Assembly: GCF_030689025.1 (NCBI RefSeq)
Contig: NZ_JAUYWA010000001.1
Coordinates: 1 to 64,000, forward strand
Reading direction: 5' to 3'
DNA: 64,000 nucleotides
Source: Oceanobacter sp. 1_MG-2023
GTDB lineage: Bacteria > Pseudomonadota > Gammaproteobacteria > Pseudomonadales > Oceanobacteraceae
The notes below the pieces were generated by a model. It saw only the letters and a program-made list of their open reading frames with translations. It was not told where the DNA came from and did no database searches. Shown here one piece after another: positions 62,313 to 64,000 of this stretch (positions are counted from its first letter, which is position 1; each line of letters starts with the position of its first letter). The position numbers and the translations under genes are program-made.

Positions 62313-63136
62313 ACCCGGCCGATATCTGGCAACCACTGGCCGCCGCCCATTCACAATCCAGTGCGGATACCGGCCCCGTATGGTACTGGCTCCCCGGCTG
62401 GGGATTCAAAGCCACCGTATTTGAGCCATTACTGAGTCGGTTGCCCGGTGTGCACCTGGGCCTCGACTATCCGGTGTTTTATCAACAACTGACCCGGTTC
62501 AACAGCACACCGGTATGCAGCGATGCCACTCGCCTGCTGCAACAATCCGCGACGGCCGATGCGATCTGGGTCGGCTGGTCGTTGGGCGGCGCACTGGCCC
62601 ATGCCGCATTAAGCCAACCGTCGGCCCAGCAAACCAAACCGGCCATCAGCGCACGGGCATTGTGCACCATGGCCACGGGCCATCATTTCTTGAGCCAGCC
62701 AACAGCCCCGCAGCAGGGTATGGATGCCGCGGCCTTTACCGGCTTCCGCAACAGCCTTGAGCGCTTCCCGGCCAAAACCCTGAAACGCTTCCTGGCGTTA
62801 TGTTGCCAGGGAGCGGAGCAAGCGCGCAGTAATATGACCACCCTTGCCAACGCCCAACTCGACAGCACCCAGGCCGCACTGCTCGCCACCTCGCTGGACT
62901 GGTTAACCCAATATCAGCTGGACGATGCACAGCTCGACAAGCAGCAACCCGGCATGCCCCGACTGGCCTGTTACAGCCAGCAGGATGCCTTACGCCCAGC
63001 CGGATTAACCTCCAGCCACGGCTTGCTGGCGGAGGCCGGCCAGAGCCACGCACTGCTGGTGGAAGAAACGACGATTCCTTCCCTGCAAAACGCCCTGCTC
63101 CAACTGCTTGATCACAGCGCTGGAACACCACAATGA
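62309..63136 (+). CDS. bioH: Pimeloyl-ACP methyl ester esterase BioH-type
   Basis: A 275-residue alpha/beta hydrolase that removes the methyl ester ending pimeloyl-ACP chain growth. Oxyanion segment WYWLPGWGFKATVFE, nucleophile WVGWSLGGALAHAA, acid in YSQQDALRP and His in GQSHALLVEE are all in order. The sequence diverges from E. coli BioH, so a name such as BioV or BioG-like cannot be excluded, but the position between bioF and bioC is typical of BioH. GTG start; overlaps bioC by ATGA. Confidence 0.86.
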   Translation: MNPADIWQPLAAAHSQSSADTGPVWYWLPGWGFKATVFEPLLSRLPGVHLGLDYPVFYQQLTRFNSTPVCSDATRLLQQSATADAIWVGWSLGGALAHAALSQPSAQQTKPAISARALCTMATGHHFLSQPTAPQQGMDAAAFTGFRNSLERFPAKTLKRFLALCCQGAEQARSNMTTLANAQLDSTQAALLATSLDWLTQYQLDDAQLDKQQPGMPRLACYSQQDALRPAGLTSSHGLLAEAGQSHALLVEETTIPSLQNALLQLLDHSAGTPQ

Positions 63137-64000
63137 AGCCACCCCTGATGCGTAATAAACGCCAGGTCAGCCAGCAGTTCAGCCGCGCCGCCAATAGCTA
63201 TGACCAGGCCGCCACGGTGCAGCAATGGGCACAACAGCAATTAATGCACTACCTGCAACAACAGCAACCGGAAGGCCTGCACGGACACTGGCTTGATATC
63301 GGTTGTGGTACCGGTACCGCCTTTGAGCCGCTGTCGACTCTGGGGGCCGAGCATATTACCGCGATCGATATGGCCGCAGGCATGCTGACGGTTGCCCGCC
63401 AGCGACCGCTTTACCCCCATGCCGCAGCCACTGGTGAGCTGACTTCCCGCACCCTGCTACTGGCCGATGCAGACCAACTCCCGCTGCCTGACGGCCGTTA
63501 CCGGAATACCGCCGCGAATGCCAGCACCGATGCAAGCCAGCAGCCCCCTTGTGGTGCCATCTCCAGCCTGATGCTGCAATGGAGCGAACACCCGCAGCAG
63601 ACCCTGACCGAGTGGTATCGGGTACTGGCACCGGGGGCCACGCTGGCCATCGCCACACTGTTACCCGGCACCCACGCCGAAATTGCCGCCACCTGGCAAC
63701 ACATTGATCATTTCCGCCATATCAATCACTTTACCAGTGACACAGAGCTGGCCAGGGCGCTATTACAGGCCGGTTTTATTATTCAGCAACAACGCCAGAG
63801 CTGTTATCAGGAGCATTACCCGGACACTCTCAGCCTGTTAAAAGCGTTAAAAGCCATTGGTGCCACCAACGTCAACAGTGACCGTCGCCCTGGTCTGGGC
63901 GGTCGCCAGCTCATTCGCTTGTTTGACCAGTACTACCCCAAAGCGGCCAACGGCCAGTGTCCCCTGAGTTACCAACTGGGCTGGATACTGGCCACCAAAC
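63133..64000 (+). CDS. bioC: Malonyl-ACP O-methyltransferase BioC, 3' partial
   Basis: The first 289 codons of a SAM-dependent methyltransferase; the frame is open to the window end. The start NKRQVSQQFSRAANSYDQAA is the BioC N-terminal signature, SAM motif I is LDIGCGTGTAFEPL, AIDMAAGML is the next strand, and HINHFTSDTELARALLQAGF lies in the C-terminal part. It methylates malonyl-ACP to start pimelate synthesis. A Ser/Ala/Gln-rich insertion (about residues 120-140) between the third strand and SSLMLQW is longer than usual. bioD was not reached. Confidence 0.93.
   Translation, partial: MKPPLMRNKRQVSQQFSRAANSYDQAATVQQWAQQQLMHYLQQQQPEGLHGHWLDIGCGTGTAFEPLSTLGAEHITAIDMAAGMLTVARQRPLYPHAAATGELTSRTLLLADADQLPLPDGRYRNTAANASTDASQQPPCGAISSLMLQWSEHPQQTLTEWYRVLAPGATLAIATLLPGTHAEIAATWQHIDHFRHINHFTSDTELARALLQAGFIIQQQRQSCYQEHYPDTLSLLKALKAIGATNVNSDRRPGLGGRQLIRLFDQYYPKAANGQCPLSYQLGWILATK

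Overview
The window looks like chromosomal DNA of a free-living, respiratory, probably marine gammaproteobacterium of the Pseudomonadales/Oceanospirillales type. The support is the gene set: Anr-type Fnr regulator next to ttcA, a complete ccoNOQP-ccoGHIS cbb3 oxidase locus, FabY-type ketoacyl synthase, HrpB, GreB, ErcA/ErcS and NosP/NahK homologues, and the bioA / bioFHC arrangement. I see no rRNA, tRNA, prophage, insertion sequence or CRISPR array. The first ~25 bases resemble sequencing-adapter sequence, so the left edge is probably a contig end.

Layout. 1-0.5 kb: 3' end of a secreted protein with a DTGT-repeat linker and a CBM2 domain. 0.65-9.5 kb: sbcB, a large DUF349 protein, a PQQ-type sugar dehydrogenase, a DUF3360-like membrane protein, tusA and a small basic protein. 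9.5-14.8 kb: hrpB, a DUF4124-TPR protein and a SHOCT protein. 15-22 kb: a lactate-oxidation operon (lldE-lldF-lldG-dld) divergent from a PdhR-like regulator, with a near-consensus PdhR operator between them. 22-30 kb: CHASE hybrid kinase, EF-hand protein, and aceE-aceF of pyruvate dehydrogenase. 30-35 kb: GlxA/AraC regulator divergent from fabY, then a COG2229-like GTPase, a roadblock protein and an ABM-fold protein, then a small hydrolase.

35-47 kb: cbb3 oxidase structural genes (ccoNOQP), assembly genes (ccoG, ccoH, ccoI, ccoS), a TauE/SafE-type membrane protein, anr, ttcA and greB. 47-59.4 kb: a signalling and alcohol-metabolism region with nosP-nahK, a porin, a NosR-like flavoprotein/ferredoxin, a lipoprotein, and ercA-ercS. 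The two hybrid kinases NahK and ErcS are close paralogues. The PQQ alcohol dehydrogenase and pqq genes usually linked with ercA/ercS are not in the window. 59.4-64 kb: biotin genes bioA, divergent bioF-bioH-bioC, with bioC cut by the window end.

How they fit together: lactate is oxidised to pyruvate by the lld/dld products, pyruvate enters the PDH complex, and electrons can leave through the cbb3 oxidase whose regulator Anr is encoded beside it. A PdhR-like repressor sits at the lactate locus. Several starts were moved inward from the longest open frame on the basis of Shine-Dalgarno position and family length. All functional calls are from reading the sequence; no database search was run.
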